Part shown: in pieces, positions 28,124 to 37,803 of the stretch | Layout: every line of letters begins with the position of its first letter | Position numbering within the stretch: position 1 is the stretch's first letter | Assembly (NCBI RefSeq): GCF_002210165.1 | Contig: NZ_AQQP01000006.1 | Location: 186,001 to 250,000, forward strand | Source of the DNA: Phaeobacter sp. 22II1-1F12B | GTDB taxonomy: Bacteria > Pseudomonadota > Alphaproteobacteria > Rhodobacterales > Rhodobacteraceae | Direction of reading: 5' to 3' | DNA: 64,000 nucleotides | Translations under genes and position numbers: made by a program | Notes under the pieces: generated by a model | What the model was told of the DNA's origin: nothing | Seen by the model: only the letters and a program-made list of their open reading frames with translations | Databases searched by the model: none

Positions 28124-28972
28124 ATGCGCCATGTTTTTCTGATTCCAGCAGCGATTGCAGGCGCGCTGACCCTATCCGCCTGCGCTGAAAAGGCCGAAGA
28201 AACCGTCGAACGGGCCTTTCAGGATGTAAACGTCGTCGATGAGAGCAACCTCAACGATGTCATGCTGACCGTGGCCGACCCGAACGAAGCCGTTCAGTAT
28301 TTCACCCGTGCCACCAAGAGCGCCCCCGACCGGATCGATCTGCAGCGCGGTCTGGCCAAATCGCTGATCCGCGCAAAACGCAATACCGAAGGCGTTTCCG
28401 CATGGACCAAGGTGGCCAGCATGCCCGGTGCCACATCCGAGGACAAAGTCAATCTGGCCGATGCGCTGATCCGTAACGGTGACTGGGCCAAGGCCGAAGC
28501 AACGCTCGACAGCGTCCCGCCGACCCATGAAACGTTTCAGCGCTATCGCCTCGAAGCAATGGTTGCGGATGCGAACAAGGAATGGAGCAAGTCCGACAGT
28601 TTCTATGAAACCGCGATGGGCCTGACCACCACCCCTTCGGGCGTTTTGAACAACTGGGGCTATTCCAAGCTGACACGGGGCGACTATGCCGAGGCCGAAC
28701 GTCTTTTTGGCGATGCGATCCGGCAGGATCAGGCGTTGTTCACCGCCAAGAACAACCTCATTCTGGCGCGGGGCGCGCAGCGCAAATACACGCTGCCGGT
28801 GATCCCGATGGACCAGACAGAGCGGGCGCAGCTTTTGCACACGCTGGCCCTGTCGGCGGTCAAGCAGGGCGATGTACAGACCGGCAAGGCGCTGCTCCGC
28901 GAGGCGATCAACACCCATCCGCAGCATTTCGACGAAGCCGTGCGCTCGCTGAAAGCTCTGGAGAACGCCTGA
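28124..28972 (+). CDS. second TPR lipoprotein of the tad locus
   Basis: The 282-residue protein has a lipobox (LTLSAC, Cys20) and TPR units through its length, such as DLQRGLAKSLIRAKRNTEGVSAW and GDYAEAERLFGDAIRQDQALFTAKNN. It resembles TadD and may work with it on the secretin. It lies 30 bases after tadD and 4 bases before the peptidase gene. Confidence 0.88.
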   Translation: MRHVFLIPAAIAGALTLSACAEKAEETVERAFQDVNVVDESNLNDVMLTVADPNEAVQYFTRATKSAPDRIDLQRGLAKSLIRAKRNTEGVSAWTKVASMPGATSEDKVNLADALIRNGDWAKAEATLDSVPPTHETFQRYRLEAMVADANKEWSKSDSFYETAMGLTTTPSGVLNNWGYSKLTRGDYAEAERLFGDAIRQDQALFTAKNNLILARGAQRKYTLPVIPMDQTERAQLLHTLALSAVKQGDVQTGKALLREAINTHPQHFDEAVRSLKALENA

Positions 28973-28976
28973 TTTG

Positions 28977-29501
28977 ATGCAGGGGAGCTGGTACCTGCCC
29001 GAGCAGATGGCGATCACCGCCTATTCTGCCCGATGGTTCCTGCCCTTTGTCCTGCCCGTCTGCCTTTACGTCTGCTTTACCGATCTGCGCGAGATGCGGA
29101 TCACCAATCAGGCGGTGCTGGTGCTGGGCGCGATCTTCCTCGTGGTGGGGCTGATCGCGCTGCCGCTGCCGGTCTATGGCTGGCGGCTGGTGCAACTGGT
29201 TGCGGTACTCGTGCTGGGCGTGATGCTTAACGCGGGCGGTGCCGTCGGCGCCGGAGACGCCAAGTTCGCCGCCGCCGCCGCCCCTTTCGTCGCCGGGGCC
29301 GACCTGCGGTTTCTTCTGGCGATCTTTGCGGCCAACCTGCTGGCCGCCTTTGCGACGCACCGTCTGGTCAAATACACGCCCCTGAAGCGCATCGCCCCCG
29401 GCTGGAAAAGCTGGAATGTCGGCTGGAAATTCCCGATGGGCCTGTCGCTTGGCGGCACGATGGCGATCTATCTTATTCTCGGCGCCATTTACGGGCAGTG
29501 A
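28977..29501 (+). CDS. cpaA: prepilin peptidase CpaA/TadV
   Basis: The 174-residue membrane protein is an A24-type aspartic peptidase. The two catalytic aspartates are Asp36 in CFTDLREMRITN and Asp94 in the GAGD motif at 91-94. It has about five helices and lacks the methyltransferase domain, as in TadV. It should cleave the three pilin-like precursors after the Gly that precedes AVTVDW. ATG 28977 is used; the codon just before it is TTG. Confidence 0.93.
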   Translation: MQGSWYLPEQMAITAYSARWFLPFVLPVCLYVCFTDLREMRITNQAVLVLGAIFLVVGLIALPLPVYGWRLVQLVAVLVLGVMLNAGGAVGAGDAKFAAAAAPFVAGADLRFLLAIFAANLLAAFATHRLVKYTPLKRIAPGWKSWNVGWKFPMGLSLGGTMAIYLILGAIYGQ

Positions 29502-29642
29502 AGATTTCGCGCCTATGGTCGGACCGGTCCTGCCGATAAAATTTTCTTGTCCGGATTCTGCCGAAATGACCCGAACGCGACACAAAAAAACCATCAAGAA
29601 ACGAGATCACGGGGCAAAGCAAGAGAGCGGATTCCCCAAGCC

Positions 29643-30950
29643 ATGAATATGCAGAACACGGAAAGCCTGGCCCCTCCTCCTCCGCGCGACCTGAGGAGCA
29701 TGCGCCTGCCAATGGTGATGATGCGGGATATCCTGCTCAAGACGATTTTCCGCAAGAACACCAATACGAGCAGCGAAATTGCCGCAGCGATATGCCTGCC
29801 GGTGCAGATCACGCAGGAGCTGGTCGACATGGCGCGCGAGCAGAAACTGCTCGAGGCGATGGGCACCCTGAACGCCAACAGCGGCAACGAAATGGGCTAT
29901 CAGTTGACCGACGCCGGCAAGGCCCGCGCGCTCGATGCGCTGGGGCAGTCGGAATATTTCGGCGCGATGCCGGTGCCGCTGGATGTCTATAGCGAGCAGG
30001 TCGAACGCCAGTCTATCCGGAACATCCAGATCACACGGGGTCAGCTGACCAACGCGATGGGCCACCTCGTGCTGCCGCCCACCCTGCTGGACCAGCTTGG
30101 CCCCGCCGTCAGTGCCGGTCGTTCGATCCTGATGTATGGCCCGCCAGGCAACGGTAAATCCTCGATTTCAAACGGTATTCGCGACGCGCTGGGGGATCGG
30201 GTCTATGTCCCGCGCGCGATCGAATATGCCGGTCAGGTGATCACCGTCTATGACCCGATCGTTCACACCGCAGTGGACGAGGTTGAAGAAGACATGTCGA
30301 GCCTGCGTCGCGCCAAACGGTTCGACCAGCGTTATGTCTGCTGCGAACGCCCCACCGTGGTCACGGGGGGTGAACTTTCGCTCAAGATGCTGGATCTGGT
30401 CTATAATCCCACCGCCCGCACCTATCAGGCGCCGCTACAGCTCAAATCGACCGGCGGCATCTTTATCGTCGACGACCTTGGCCGTCAGGAAGAACCGCCG
30501 CAGGCGCTGATCAACCGCTGGATCGTTCCGCTGGAAGAAAGCAAGGACATCCTTGGCCTGCAGTCCGGTGAGAAATTCGAGGTGCCGTTTGACACTCTGG
30601 TGATCTTTTCGACCAACTTCCACCCGAACGAAATCTTTGACCAGGCCGCGCTGCGCCGGATCTTTTTCAAGATCAAGATCGACGGCCCCAGCCAGGAAGA
30701 TTTTCTCAAGATCTTTGCGATGGTGGCCCGCAAAAAGGGTATGCCGCTGGACGAGGCGGCGCTGGTCCATCTTCTCAAGAAGAAATACCCGACCATCGAC
30801 AACATCTATGCGAACTACCAGCCGGTGTTCCTGATCGACCAGATGATCTCTATCTGCGAATTTGAGGGCATCCCCTACCAGATGAGCCCCGAGCTGATCG
30901 ACCGCGCATGGGGCAACATGTTCGTCAAGGACGAGAAGATCGTCAAATAA
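29643..30950 (+). CDS. AAA-type ATPase at the end of the tad locus
   Basis: The 435-residue cytoplasmic protein has an N-terminal winged-helix-like region (about 20-100) and a AAA ATPase core with Walker A GPPGNGKS (166-173), Walker B GIFIVDDLG (272-280) and a sensor-1-like IFSTNFHPNE. The predicted arginine-finger region is DQAALRRIFFKI. Such ATPases are often found next to tad genes in alphaproteobacteria, but their job is not established. The 141-base gap suggests that it may also have its own promoter. It is convergent with gnd, with three bases between the stop codons. Confidence 0.85.
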   Translation: MNMQNTESLAPPPPRDLRSMRLPMVMMRDILLKTIFRKNTNTSSEIAAAICLPVQITQELVDMAREQKLLEAMGTLNANSGNEMGYQLTDAGKARALDALGQSEYFGAMPVPLDVYSEQVERQSIRNIQITRGQLTNAMGHLVLPPTLLDQLGPAVSAGRSILMYGPPGNGKSSISNGIRDALGDRVYVPRAIEYAGQVITVYDPIVHTAVDEVEEDMSSLRRAKRFDQRYVCCERPTVVTGGELSLKMLDLVYNPTARTYQAPLQLKSTGGIFIVDDLGRQEEPPQALINRWIVPLEESKDILGLQSGEKFEVPFDTLVIFSTNFHPNEIFDQAALRRIFFKIKIDGPSQEDFLKIFAMVARKKGMPLDEAALVHLLKKKYPTIDNIYANYQPVFLIDQMISICEFEGIPYQMSPELIDRAWGNMFVKDEKIVK

Positions 30951-30953
30951 GCC

Positions 30954-32360
30954 TTAGCCCTTTTGGTGCCACGGCCCGTGGGTCGCGCCTGGCCGATCCG
31001 TGCGTTCGAACCCGTGCGCCCCAAAGAAATCTCGCTGTGCCTGGATCAGGTTGGCCGTGCCGGGCGCGCGGCGAAGTGAATCGTACCAATTCAGCGCCGA
31101 GGCAAGCGCCGGAACCGGCAGGCCCGACAGGGCGGCAGCCGCAACGGTTTCGCGCAGCGGACCAATCGACTTGGCAAGCAGTTCGGCCATTGCCGGAGCA
31201 AGCACGAGGTTTTCGCCGGGATACGCCCGCAGGGCGGCTGCAAGATCGTCCAGCAGCGCCGATCTGATGATGCAGCCCGCACGCCAGATCTCGGCAATCC
31301 GCCCGAGGTCGAGCGACCAGTCGAACTCCTCCGAGGCCGTTGTCAGCAGGGCGAACCCCTGCGCATGGGCCAGAACCCGCGCCGCAAGGAAGGCCGCCCG
31401 CAGTGTTTTGGTTGACGGCAACGCGGCAGCTTCGGTCGGACCGGCCAGTATTTCGCCTGCCCGCGACCGCGCCTCCGGATCGGCCGACCAGCTTCGCGCA
31501 GCCACTGCCGCTTCGATCACCGTGGCCGATTGCCCTAGCTTCAGGGCCTCGATCACCGTCCAGCGCCCGGTGCCCTTTTGCCCGGCACTGTCGCGGATCA
31601 TATCCACCATCGGAACGCCCGTGTCCGGGTCACCTGCGGCAAGGACTTTTGACGTAATCTCAACAAGGTAGGATGCAAGCGGCCCGTCGTTCCATTCGCC
31701 GAACAGGCTCCCGATCCGCGCCGCATCCCAGCCTTCGCCGTCACGAAGCAGACCGTAGATTTCGGCTATGATCTGCATGTCGGCATATTCGATTCCGTTA
31801 TGCACGGTCTTTACGAAATGCCCCGCGCCATCCGGTCCGACATGAGCCACACAGGGATCGCCGTTGAATTTCGCAGCGATGGCTTCAACCATCGGGCGCA
31901 GCTGCTGCCAGCTGTGATCGGAACCGCCAACCATCATGGACGGCCCATGCCGCGCGCCTTCTTCGCCGCCCGAGACGCCCATGCCGACAAAATGCAGCCC
32001 GCTTGACTCGAGATCGTCAAAGCGCCGCCGGGTGTCGTTGAAATCGGAGTTACCGCCGTCGATGATCGTATCGCCCTCTTCGAGCAGGGGCCGGATCTCG
32101 GCGATCATCCCATCGACAGGCGCGCCGGACGGGATCATGAACAGCAGCGTCCTTGGCGTGTCTACTGCAGCCACGAATTCAGCCAGCGTTTCGGTCGGGG
32201 TGATCTGCGGTGCCAACGGGCCCGCCTCTTCCATGAAAGGCGCGAGCCATTCCGTTTCCCGGTTGGCGACAGCGACCCGCACCCCGTTATCCGCAAGGTT
32301 CAGCGCAAGCGCGCTGCCCATCGTGCCAAGCCCATACACCCCGATCTGCGCCTTGCTCAT
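30954..32360 (-). CDS. gnd: 6-phosphogluconate dehydrogenase (decarboxylating)
   Basis: The 468-residue enzyme oxidises 6-phosphogluconate to ribulose 5-phosphate and CO2 with NADP+. The N-terminal Rossmann motif is GVYGLGTMGSALALNLADNG; the substrate loop VGMGVSGGEEGARHGPSMM and KTVHNGIEYADMQ follow. ATG 32360 follows an AAGGAG site; an in-frame start at 32384 adds eight residues without similarity. The last residues WHQKG form the usual C-terminal tail. Confidence 0.97.
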   Translation of the reverse strand: MSKAQIGVYGLGTMGSALALNLADNGVRVAVANRETEWLAPFMEEAGPLAPQITPTETLAEFVAAVDTPRTLLFMIPSGAPVDGMIAEIRPLLEEGDTIIDGGNSDFNDTRRRFDDLESSGLHFVGMGVSGGEEGARHGPSMMVGGSDHSWQQLRPMVEAIAAKFNGDPCVAHVGPDGAGHFVKTVHNGIEYADMQIIAEIYGLLRDGEGWDAARIGSLFGEWNDGPLASYLVEITSKVLAAGDPDTGVPMVDMIRDSAGQKGTGRWTVIEALKLGQSATVIEAAVAARSWSADPEARSRAGEILAGPTEAAALPSTKTLRAAFLAARVLAHAQGFALLTTASEEFDWSLDLGRIAEIWRAGCIIRSALLDDLAAALRAYPGENLVLAPAMAELLAKSIGPLRETVAAAALSGLPVPALASALNWYDSLRRAPGTANLIQAQRDFFGAHGFERTDRPGATHGPWHQKG

Positions 32361-32533
32361 TCGCTTACTCCTTGGTTGAGGCATGGTTTACGACCTTGAG
32401 CCGGAGGTTCAAGGCCAGAGTATTGAACTTCTGCCCCGGAACCCTATGTTACTGACAACCAGATTTGATTTACGTTTTTCGGGTCATTAGTTCATAAAAA
32501 AAACATAAAATTCGAGTAGCGACAGTCAGTGTC

Positions 32534-32992
32534 ATGACAAGTACCTTTGTGAAAGCATGGAAAGACGTGCTTCGACCGATGTTCATTCGGCCGAAAATGG
32601 TACAGGTCGCGGCGCTTTGTTATCGCGAAAGCGGCAATGGCATCGAGGTTCTGCTGGTGACAAGCCGCGGAACCGGACGCTGGATCATCCCAAAAGGCTG
32701 GCCAATCAACGGGTTAACCGGATCAGGCGCCGCGCTTCAGGAAGCGTGGGAAGAGGCGGGTGTGGTCAGCGCCCAGATCAACAAGCGCCCTGTTGGCACC
32801 TATGAATACAGCAAGGAGACGGACGAGGGGCTGATGCTCCCCGTCACGACCTATGTGTACCTCGCCAAGGTCTCGCATCTCGAAGACGAATACCCCGAGT
32901 GCGAAGAACGCGAACGGGTCTGGGTGCGGCCACGTGAAGCAGCGGAAATGGTTAATGAACCCGAGCTAAGCGCTCTTCTAAAAACCCTGTAA
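32534..32992 (+). CDS. Nudix-domain protein with a diverged Nudix box
   Basis: The 152-residue protein has the Nudix fold of diphosphoinositol-polyphosphate-phosphohydrolase type, with GRWIIPKGWPIN before the box and QEAWEEAGV at its end. Measured against Gx5Ex7REUxEExGU, the first Glu is Leu and the Arg is Gln, while the metal-binding EExG part is kept. It may hydrolyse a nucleoside diphosphate-linked or polyphosphate compound; the substrate is unknown. Bases 32361-32533 upstream are AT-rich and probably hold its promoter and that of gnd. Confidence 0.8.
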   Translation: MTSTFVKAWKDVLRPMFIRPKMVQVAALCYRESGNGIEVLLVTSRGTGRWIIPKGWPINGLTGSGAALQEAWEEAGVVSAQINKRPVGTYEYSKETDEGLMLPVTTYVYLAKVSHLEDEYPECEERERVWVRPREAAEMVNEPELSALLKTL

Positions 32993-33064
32993 GACAGCTA
33001 TCACGAAACCTGCACATTGATCACGCATGCTGTGTCCGGACGACATGGCCAGCGGGGGATAGTT

Positions 33065-34546
33065 TTGACGCAGAGCCCCTTGGGTAACAATTGGACAACG
33101 CTCGATAAGGATCTCAAGAGGATCGGTCAGCTCGAACTTGCGACGGCCTATGTGGCACGGCCGCTTGTCGGGACGGGCATCGCGCTTGTTTTCCTGATCC
33201 TTGCGGGCGTCGCGGCAGCAATTTTCTTTGACCAGTCGGCCAACAGCCTCGCAGTGATCATCGCGGCGGTCTTCGGTGCCTATCTTGCGATCAATATCGG
33301 GGCCAACGACGTCGCCAACAACATGGGCCCTGCCGTGGGCGCCCGCGTCATCACCCTTGGCGGCGCGCTGATCATTGCCGCCATCTGTGAAAGCGCCGGT
33401 GCGCTGCTGGCCGGCGGGCATGTCATCACGACGATTTCGCAGGATATCATCTACGCGCCCAATGTGGCCGATCCCGAGCATGTCGTCTGGGCAATGCTGG
33501 CATCGCTGATCGGCGCCGCCTTGTGGATCAATATCTCGACATGGGTCGGCGCGCCGGTTTCCACGACGCATTCGATCATCGGCGCCGTCCTTGGCGCGGG
33601 TATCGCGGCGCTGGGTTTTTCTGCGGTCAACTGGGCCACCGTGCTCAGCATCGCCGCCGGATGGCTCGTGGCACCGATCCTTGGCGGTATCGTCGCGGCC
33701 TGCTTTCTTGCCCTGATCAAATCCCGGGTCATCTACCGGGACGACAAGATCGCCGCCGCCCGGTTCTGGGTTCCGATCCTTGTCGGGCTGATCACCGGCG
33801 CCTTTGCTACCTACCTTGCCTCTTTCGGGCTGAGCAAGGTTGTCAGTATCTCGCTGCGCAACGGCCTGCTGATCGGTGTGGCGCTTGGCGGATTGCTCTG
33901 GGCCCTGTCGCGCCCCTTTATCCGGCACCAGTCCGAAGAGCTTGAGAACCGCAACAAGTCGCTCAAGATCCTGTTCCGCCTACCGCTGATGATCGCGGCC
34001 GCGATGCTCAGCTTTGCGCACGGGGCGAATGACGTGGCGAATGCGGTCGGCCCGGTAGCTGCCATCGCGCATACGGTTCAGAACGGGCATATCGCCGGCG
34101 CAATCGAGATCCCGCAATGGGTCATCCTGATCGGCGCGCTGGGGATTTCCTTTGGTCTTCTGCTGTTTGGTCCAAGGCTGATCAGCGTCGTCGGCGACCA
34201 GATCACCAAGCTGAACCCGATGCGCGCCTTCTGCGTCGTCCTGAGTTCGGCAATGACGGTCATCCTCGCCAGCTCCTTCGGCCTGCCCGTTAGCTCGACC
34301 CATGTTGCCGTCGGCGGCATTTTCGGCGTCGGCTTTTTCCGCGAATGGTACATGGCGCGGCGTTACAGAAAAACGCAAGGAAATCTGTCCCAAGATCTGA
34401 CCATCGCTTCGGTCGAACGCCGCCGCCGCAAGCTGGTCCGGCGGTCGCATTTCCTGACTGTCATCGCGGCATGGGTCATTACCGTGCCCGCCTCGGCGCT
34501 GCTATCGAGCCTCGTCTACACGGTCATCAACCTGCTCCTCGGCTGA
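33065..34546 (+). CDS. inorganic phosphate transporter, Pit family
   Basis: The roughly 493-residue membrane protein has the two PHO4 repeats, each with a GANDVANxxG signature (GANDVANNMGPAVGAR and GANDVANAVGPVAAIA), and about eleven helices. Pit carriers import metal-phosphate with protons. A TTG at 33065 after AGCGGGGGA is the best start; no ATG is available before the conserved region, and an upstream TTG at 33017 is possible. The final 45 bases overlap the end of the opposite-strand gene. Confidence 0.92.
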   Translation: MTQSPLGNNWTTLDKDLKRIGQLELATAYVARPLVGTGIALVFLILAGVAAAIFFDQSANSLAVIIAAVFGAYLAINIGANDVANNMGPAVGARVITLGGALIIAAICESAGALLAGGHVITTISQDIIYAPNVADPEHVVWAMLASLIGAALWINISTWVGAPVSTTHSIIGAVLGAGIAALGFSAVNWATVLSIAAGWLVAPILGGIVAACFLALIKSRVIYRDDKIAAARFWVPILVGLITGAFATYLASFGLSKVVSISLRNGLLIGVALGGLLWALSRPFIRHQSEELENRNKSLKILFRLPLMIAAAMLSFAHGANDVANAVGPVAAIAHTVQNGHIAGAIEIPQWVILIGALGISFGLLLFGPRLISVVGDQITKLNPMRAFCVVLSSAMTVILASSFGLPVSSTHVAVGGIFGVGFFREWYMARRYRKTQGNLSQDLTIASVERRRRKLVRRSHFLTVIAAWVITVPASALLSSLVYTVINLLLG

Positions 34547-35527
34547 GCGGCGTATCTCTTCCACACTCAGGCCGGGCAACCCGGCCCCCTTGTCTTCCGC
34601 CTGCAAGACAAGCCTCTGCATCGCCCGATTCAACGGCGTCGGAACCCCCAGCCGCTCCCCCATCGTGACGATCCGCCCCTGAAAGGCACCGATTTCGCTT
34701 CGACGGCCTGCCAGCAGGTCATAGGACATCGAGGTGCGCGCCTCTGGATCGATGGTCAGCATCCTAGACGCGATCCGCCGGAAGAGCGCGGTCGGCAGAT
34801 CAAGCACGCTTGGCACCCAACCGGCGGGCAGCGGTGTCATCGAACGCGGCTGTATCCCCGCCGCCTTCAGAACAGCAAACGCCTCACGCATCTGATCGGC
34901 GAGCAGGCGACGCCAGTCACGATCCGACAGTTGATTAACCAATGTCAGCCCCGACAGGGCATTGGGCGCATTCCCAAGGTTGATCAGCAACTTACCCCAT
35001 TGATACCCCGTCACATGCGGGGTTTCGCGCACCGGCAACCCGGGCACGCCAAGTGCCAGCGCAGGCTGTCCCGCTTCCGTCAGGATATCCCCGCTGCTGG
35101 CCCTGTGAAAGCGGCCCTCGCCCATCGGCACCACGTTGAAAGGCACCATTCCGGCCCGGACATCATATCCCTGCAGGGCCGAGCGAAGGATCTCGATTGC
35201 ATCCAGACCGTTCTGCAGGCTGACGATGACCGCGTCGCGCGATGCATGGGTCGCGATCAGTTCCGCCATCGTCCGGGTGGCACCCGTCTTGACCGTCACA
35301 AGGATCACACCGGCATCGCCAAGTATGGCCGGATCATCGCTCATTTCGATGGTCTCCAGCGTGACGGACATCCCATCAAAGCCCGTCAGATGCAGACCAT
35401 GCGCCTGAATTTCCCCGGCTACTCGGGCGCGCGCCAGCAAACGGACGTCCCGCCCCGCTGCCGCGAGCAGACCACCGACAAAGCAACCGATCGATCCCGC
35501 ACCCGCGATGACGATCGGTTGCCCCAT
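34502..35527 (-). CDS. 2-dehydropantoate 2-reductase family protein
   Basis: The 341-residue protein has the ApbA/PanE NADP-binding domain (IVIAGAGSIGCFVGGLLAAAG) and C-terminal helical domain with the GYQWGKLLINLGNAPNAL motif, whose lysine is catalytic in PanE. It reduces ketopantoate or a related 2-oxo acid. ATG 35527 is used; the preceding in-frame codons start at a TTG. Its 3' end runs 45 bases into the phosphate transporter gene on the other strand. Confidence 0.85.
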   Translation of the reverse strand: MGQPIVIAGAGSIGCFVGGLLAAAGRDVRLLARARVAGEIQAHGLHLTGFDGMSVTLETIEMSDDPAILGDAGVILVTVKTGATRTMAELIATHASRDAVIVSLQNGLDAIEILRSALQGYDVRAGMVPFNVVPMGEGRFHRASSGDILTEAGQPALALGVPGLPVRETPHVTGYQWGKLLINLGNAPNALSGLTLVNQLSDRDWRRLLADQMREAFAVLKAAGIQPRSMTPLPAGWVPSVLDLPTALFRRIASRMLTIDPEARTSMSYDLLAGRRSEIGAFQGRIVTMGERLGVPTPLNRAMQRLVLQAEDKGAGLPGLSVEEIRRSAEEQVDDRVDEAR

Positions 35528-35627
35528 GATCAACCCCGTCTCACGCCAGACATGACGGCGCGAGGAAACATCGCGCCGCGACTATCGGAATAAGAATGCG
35601 CGGCAGCGCGCCTTTTGGCAGCGCCCG

Positions 35628-36554
35628 TCAAACGCCCAGACACCAGCGCATGATCGCCTTCTGCGCGTGCAGCCGGTTTTCCGCTTCATCGAAGATCACC
35701 GAATGGGGGCCGTCCATGACGGAACTGGTCACTTCCTCTTCCCGGTGCGCGGGCAGGCAGTGCATGAACAGCGCATCCGGTTTCGCCTTGGCCATCAGCG
35801 CGTCGTTCACCTGGTAAGGACGCAGCAGGTTGTGGCGTCTTTCCCGGGCCGACTGCGCATCGTGCATCGACACCCAGGTGTCGGCCACGATCAGATCGGC
35901 ACCATCGACGGCCTTGGCCGCGTCGCGCTCGATCACGATTTTGCTGCCGCGATCACGGGCGAAGCCGACGAATTCCGCCTCGGGGTCAAGCTGCGGCGGC
36001 CCGGCAAAGGTCATGTCGAAACCGAACTGACCTGCCGCATGCAGGAAGGATGCACAAACGTTGTTACCATCGCCGGTCCAGACGACTTTCTTGCCCTTGA
36101 TCGGGCCGCGATGCTCTTCAAAGGTCATGACATCGGCCATGATCTGGCAGGGGTGCGTTCGGTCCGTCAGACCGTTGATGACCGGCACATCGGCATATTC
36201 CGCCATCTCGGTCAGAACGGATTCATCGAAGGTCCGGATCATGATCATATCGACATAGCGCGACAAGACCCGCGCGGTATCGGCTATGGTCTCACCATGA
36301 CCCAGTTGCATGTCGCTGCCCGACAGCACCATGGTCTCGCCGCCCATCTGGCGCACGCCCACGTCAAAGGACACGCGCGTCCGGGTCGAGGGTTTTTCGA
36401 AAATCAGCGCGACCATGCGGCCCGCCAGCGGCTGTTCGTCGTCCGGCGTGCCCTTGGGGCGGTCCGCCCGCGCCTGTTTCATCGCAACGCCCTGATCGAT
36501 GATCAGCCTCAGCGCGTCGGGGTCGGTCTTATGGATATCGAGAAAATGGTTCAT
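35628..36554 (-). CDS. argF: ornithine carbamoyltransferase
   Basis: The 308-residue enzyme forms citrulline from ornithine and carbamoyl phosphate. The carbamoyl-phosphate motif [25 protein letters not shown] and the ornithine-binding MHCLPAHR are all present. ATG 36554 opens with the family start NHFLDI; an upstream in-frame extension (poly-Lys) is not conserved. It follows argD on the same strand, separated by 73 bases with an inverted repeat. Confidence 0.97.
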   Translation of the reverse strand: MNHFLDIHKTDPDALRLIIDQGVAMKQARADRPKGTPDDEQPLAGRMVALIFEKPSTRTRVSFDVGVRQMGGETMVLSGSDMQLGHGETIADTARVLSRYVDMIMIRTFDESVLTEMAEYADVPVINGLTDRTHPCQIMADVMTFEEHRGPIKGKKVVWTGDGNNVCASFLHAAGQFGFDMTFAGPPQLDPEAEFVGFARDRGSKIVIERDAAKAVDGADLIVADTWVSMHDAQSARERRHNLLRPYQVNDALMAKAKPDALFMHCLPAHREEEVTSSVMDGPHSVIFDEAENRLHAQKAIMRWCLGV

Positions 36555-36582
36555 ATCGGTTTTCTTCTTTTTCTTGCATCGC

Positions 36583-36616
36583 GATCCCCTGCCCACTTTA
36601 GCGCGGTCAGGGGATC
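36583..36616 (-). promoter_or_regulatory. inverted repeat in the argD-argF gap
   Basis: GATCCCCTG (36583-36591) and CAGGGGATC (36608-36616) are a perfect nine-base inverted repeat with a 16-base loop, between the argD stop and the argF start. It may stabilise or attenuate the transcript ahead of argF. No classic terminator U-run follows directly. Confidence 0.5.
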
Positions 36617-36627
36617 ATCGGTAAAAT

Positions 36628-37803
36628 TCAGGCGTTCTCAACGGCTTTCGCAGCCGCATCCAGACGGGCGATGGCCTCGCCGATCTCTTCGTCCGAGATC
36701 GTCAGCGGCGGCAACAGGCGGATAACGTTATCCGCTGCGGGTACCGTCAGCAGCATGTTGTCATAACCCGCCTTGACCAAGTCGGCGTTCACCGCCCTGC
36801 ATTTCAGCCCGAGCATAAGCCCGGCGCCGCGCACCTCCTCAAAAACCTCGGGATGCGCATCGACCAGCCCTTCGAGCTTTTGACGCATCAGGCCTGCCTT
36901 GCGGTTCACCTCGTCGAGGAAACCTTCGGCCGTCATTTCATCCATGACCGCCGATCCGACCGCGCAGCCAAGCGGGTTGCCGCCATAGGTCGACCCGTGT
37001 GTGCCGGCGCCCATGCCGCTTGCCGCCTTTTCCGTGGCCAGCACTGCGCCAAGTGGAAAGCCGCCGCCGATGCCTTTGGCCACCATCATGATGTCAGGGG
37101 TGATGCCCGCCCATTCATAGGCAAAGAGACGACCGGTCCGGCCCATGCCACACTGTACCTCGTCGAGGATCAGCAGCAGGTCATGTTCATCGCAAAGCGC
37201 GCGCAGCGACTTTAGGTCGCTGTCGGCCATCGGGCGGATACCGCCCTCGCCCTGCACCGGCTCGACAAGGATCGCGCCGACCGTATCGGTGATCGCCGCT
37301 TTGAGCGCGTCCATATCGCCCCAGGGCAGGTGGACGAACCCCGACAGCAGCGGGCCAAACCCCTTGGTCATCTTTTCGGACCCGGCCGCCGCGATACCGG
37401 CCGAGGACCTTCCATGGAAAGACCCGTCAAAGGTGATGATATCGGTCTTTTCCGGCGCGCCTTTTTCATACCAGTACTTGCGCGCCATCTTGACGGCGAG
37501 TTCACAGGATTCAGTGCCCGAATTGGTAAAGAAAACCGTATCGGCAAAGGTATGTTCCACCAGCTTGTCAGCCAGCGCCTGTTGATTCGGGATCTGGTAG
37601 AGGTTCGAGGTATGCCAGAGGTTCTGCGCCTGATCGCTCAGCGCCTTGACCAGCGCCGGATGCGCATGACCCAGCGCGTTCACCGCGATGCCCGCACCAA
37701 GGTCAAGAAAGCGTCGGCCATCTGCCTCGATCAGCCAGGAGCCTTCGCCTTTGACAAAGGAAAGCGGCGCACGGGAATAGGTCGGCAGAACGGACGGGAT
37801 CAT
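36628..37803 (-). CDS. argD: acetylornithine aminotransferase
   Basis: The 391-residue class III aminotransferase converts N-acetylglutamate semialdehyde to N-acetylornithine. The PLP lysine is in [19 protein letters not shown] and the preceding Asp is in [17 protein letters not shown] 37803 has AGAGG nine bases upstream; ATG 37812 lies immediately next to that site and is less likely. It forms an argD-argF operon. Confidence 0.96.
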   Translation of the reverse strand: MIPSVLPTYSRAPLSFVKGEGSWLIEADGRRFLDLGAGIAVNALGHAHPALVKALSDQAQNLWHTSNLYQIPNQQALADKLVEHTFADTVFFTNSGTESCELAVKMARKYWYEKGAPEKTDIITFDGSFHGRSSAGIAAAGSEKMTKGFGPLLSGFVHLPWGDMDALKAAITDTVGAILVEPVQGEGGIRPMADSDLKSLRALCDEHDLLLILDEVQCGMGRTGRLFAYEWAGITPDIMMVAKGIGGGFPLGAVLATEKAASGMGAGTHGSTYGGNPLGCAVGSAVMDEMTAEGFLDEVNRKAGLMRQKLEGLVDAHPEVFEEVRGAGLMLGLKCRAVNADLVKAGYDNMLLTVPAADNVIRLLPPLTISDEEIGEAIARLDAAAKAVENA

